DNA from: an uncultured Sphingorhabdus sp.
GTDB taxonomy: Bacteria > Pseudomonadota > Alphaproteobacteria > Sphingomonadales > Sphingomonadaceae
Direction: 5' to 3'
Length of the DNA: 5,086 nucleotides
Assembly (NCBI GenBank): GCA_937873665.1
Contig: CALMYW010000446.1
Span: 1-5,086, forward strand
The position numbers and the translations under genes were made by a program. Positions within the stretch are counted from its first letter, which is position 1. Every line of letters starts with the position of its first letter. Shown one piece after another: positions 4,403-5,086 of this stretch. Under the pieces are notes generated by a model. That model made no database searches and was not told where the DNA came from. It saw only the letters and a list, made by a program, of their open reading frames with translations.

Positions 4403-5086
4403 CGCGGACCTCCATGCCACCTGTAGACGTGAAAGCTAAAGGGTGGCTCGTTGAAGGTGTCGAGTTCGAACCCTCGTCCCGTGATGTGCCCCGTCGGCGT
4501 GAGCCCAATATCCATCCGGAACAGTTGGCGCTCTTTGCCCATCACGACCCCAACTCCACCCAGCGATCCAATCTTTCCACCAGGCGCACCCAAGCCTACC
4601 TTGACGGGTTTCCCGTTAATCGACCTGCCAGTGCTCACCAAAGTAGGAAACTGAGGCACCAGCACTGGCAAGTAGATGACATAGGCAGACATCCGCTTAC
4701 CTGCCCCATAGTCAGCAACGTAACCAGTCACCCAGTCCGTCTTGCCAATGCTGATCGCCTTCGTTGCTCCTCGCACGAATTTCTCGGCAGCTTCAGAGAA
4801 ATCAATCCTTGTTGGAATGCTGCGCGGTGTGCTTGTCGTCAGATCACCCTCGAACATAACCAGCAACTGCCGAATACCCATCACCGGTTCGATTGTCGAG
4901 TTGACCCTACTGTGGATGTTGAGAACCGTCCCGACGCGACTAGCAACAGACATCAGGCCTTGGATGTCCGATACAGCAGACGTCTCTGCCAGGCTCATGC
5001 GCCCACTCGGATCCCTCCCATGCACCGGATCCCCATGCGCATACCCATAACGGTTCAAGCTCCTCGGATCCCTCTGCCTCCCCTCG
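4399..5086 (-). CDS. Rhs protein C-terminus with variable toxin tip (partial)
   Basis: The last 228 residues of an Rhs toxin whose front continues past the right edge: the frame is open to base 5085 and begins EGRQRDPRSLNRYGYAHGDP, so the TTG at 5058 is internal and not a start. Residues 1-28 are the core end and junction (YAHGDPVHGRDPSG); this same EGRQR follows GRFISADPF in the Rhs fragment at 690-1134. The variable tip (about residues 29-228) has a helical first part and a strand-rich, glycine-rich end. The last ~35 residues contain FRMDIGLTPTGHITGRGFEL and FSFHVYRWHGGPR, whose Asp and His residues could form an active site; no known toxin signature is recognised. Rhs tips are released inside the cage and delivered into competing cells, usually by type VI secretion; whether that machinery exists here cannot be seen. 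The stop TGA (4401-4399) overlaps the immunity start. Confidence 0.85.
   Translation of the reverse strand, partial: EGRQRDPRSLNRYGYAHGDPVHGRDPSGRMSLAETSAVSDIQGLMSVASRVGTVLNIHSRVNSTIEPVMGIRQLLVMFEGDLTTSTPRSIPTRIDFSEAAEKFVRGATKAISIGKTDWVTGYVADYGAGKRMSAYVIYLPVLVPQFPTLVSTGRSINGKPVKVGLGAPGGKIGSLGGVGVVMGKERQLFRMDIGLTPTGHITGRGFELDTFNEPPFSFHVYRWHGGPR
4408..4413 (-). promoter_or_regulatory. Shine-Dalgarno of immunity gene 2
   Basis: GGAGGT on the minus strand, 5 bases before ATG 4402, inside the toxin's last codons. It decides the immunity start and allows initiation independent of toxin read-through. Confidence 0.75.
5002..5049. repeat. Rhs junction repeat, copy 2
   Basis: Partner of 3178-3225: it encodes YGYAHGDPVHGRDPSG in the Rhs toxin at the right edge, in the same orientation. 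Seven mismatches in 48 bases by hand count. Recombination between the two copies would swap or delete everything from 3226 to 5049, including immunity gene 2. Confidence 0.8.

Noticed and set aside
4403..4420. Longer immunity 2 start at ATG 4420 (MAWRSA)
   Set aside because: The GGAGGT Shine-Dalgarno overlaps this extension and points to ATG 4402, which also gives the ATGA overlap seen in the other cassette.

Overview
The window looks like part of a degraded, mosaic Rhs (polymorphic toxin) region from a GC-rich betaproteobacterium, most likely Burkholderiales and perhaps Comamonadaceae. That guess rests on the Rhs core style, the P450 and IS3 remnants and the base composition. No database search was possible, so the taxon is inference.

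Left third (1-1534) is a graveyard of fragments. It holds two minus-strand pieces of an Rhs core gene (1-76 and 690-1134), the C-terminal third of a bacterial cytochrome P450 (plus strand, to 611), two diverged copies of a ~66-bp repeat (113-178 and 1146-1212), the last ~63 codons of an IS3-family transposase (1240-1431) and the last 24 codons of an unidentified plus-strand gene (to 1534). None of these is an intact gene.

Middle (1538-3375) is a minus-strand two-gene unit. Upstream is an orphan Rhs-type C-terminal toxin whose Rhs core is replaced by a secretion-signal-like N-terminus. It is followed, through a 4-nt ATGA overlap, by a 336-aa putative immunity protein with a CXXCGR motif. GC-rich and 11-bp-stem hairpins lie just in front of the toxin start. 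A second CXXCGR is encoded in the -1 frame at the start of the immunity gene, which suggests a frameshift.

Right third has a small DUF7706-like gene (minus, 3443-3637), the C-terminal tail of an XRE-type regulator (plus, to 3777), a perfect 15-bp terminator hairpin (3780-3814) and a second toxin/immunity pair on the minus strand. The second toxin (4399-5086, running off the right edge) is still attached to an Rhs core end, and its 163-aa immunity gene (3911-4402) again overlaps by ATGA and has a strong Shine-Dalgarno. Minus-strand transcription therefore enters from the right edge: Rhs core, toxin tip 2, immunity 2, terminator; then the DUF7706-like gene; then orphan toxin 1 and immunity 1.

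The biological reading is an Rhs locus that has accumulated a displaced toxin-immunity cassette behind the active tip. The two cassettes share a conserved YAHGDPVHGxDPSG junction, which at DNA level is a ~48-bp direct repeat suited to tip exchange by recombination. Neither toxin domain nor the second immunity protein matches a family I can name.
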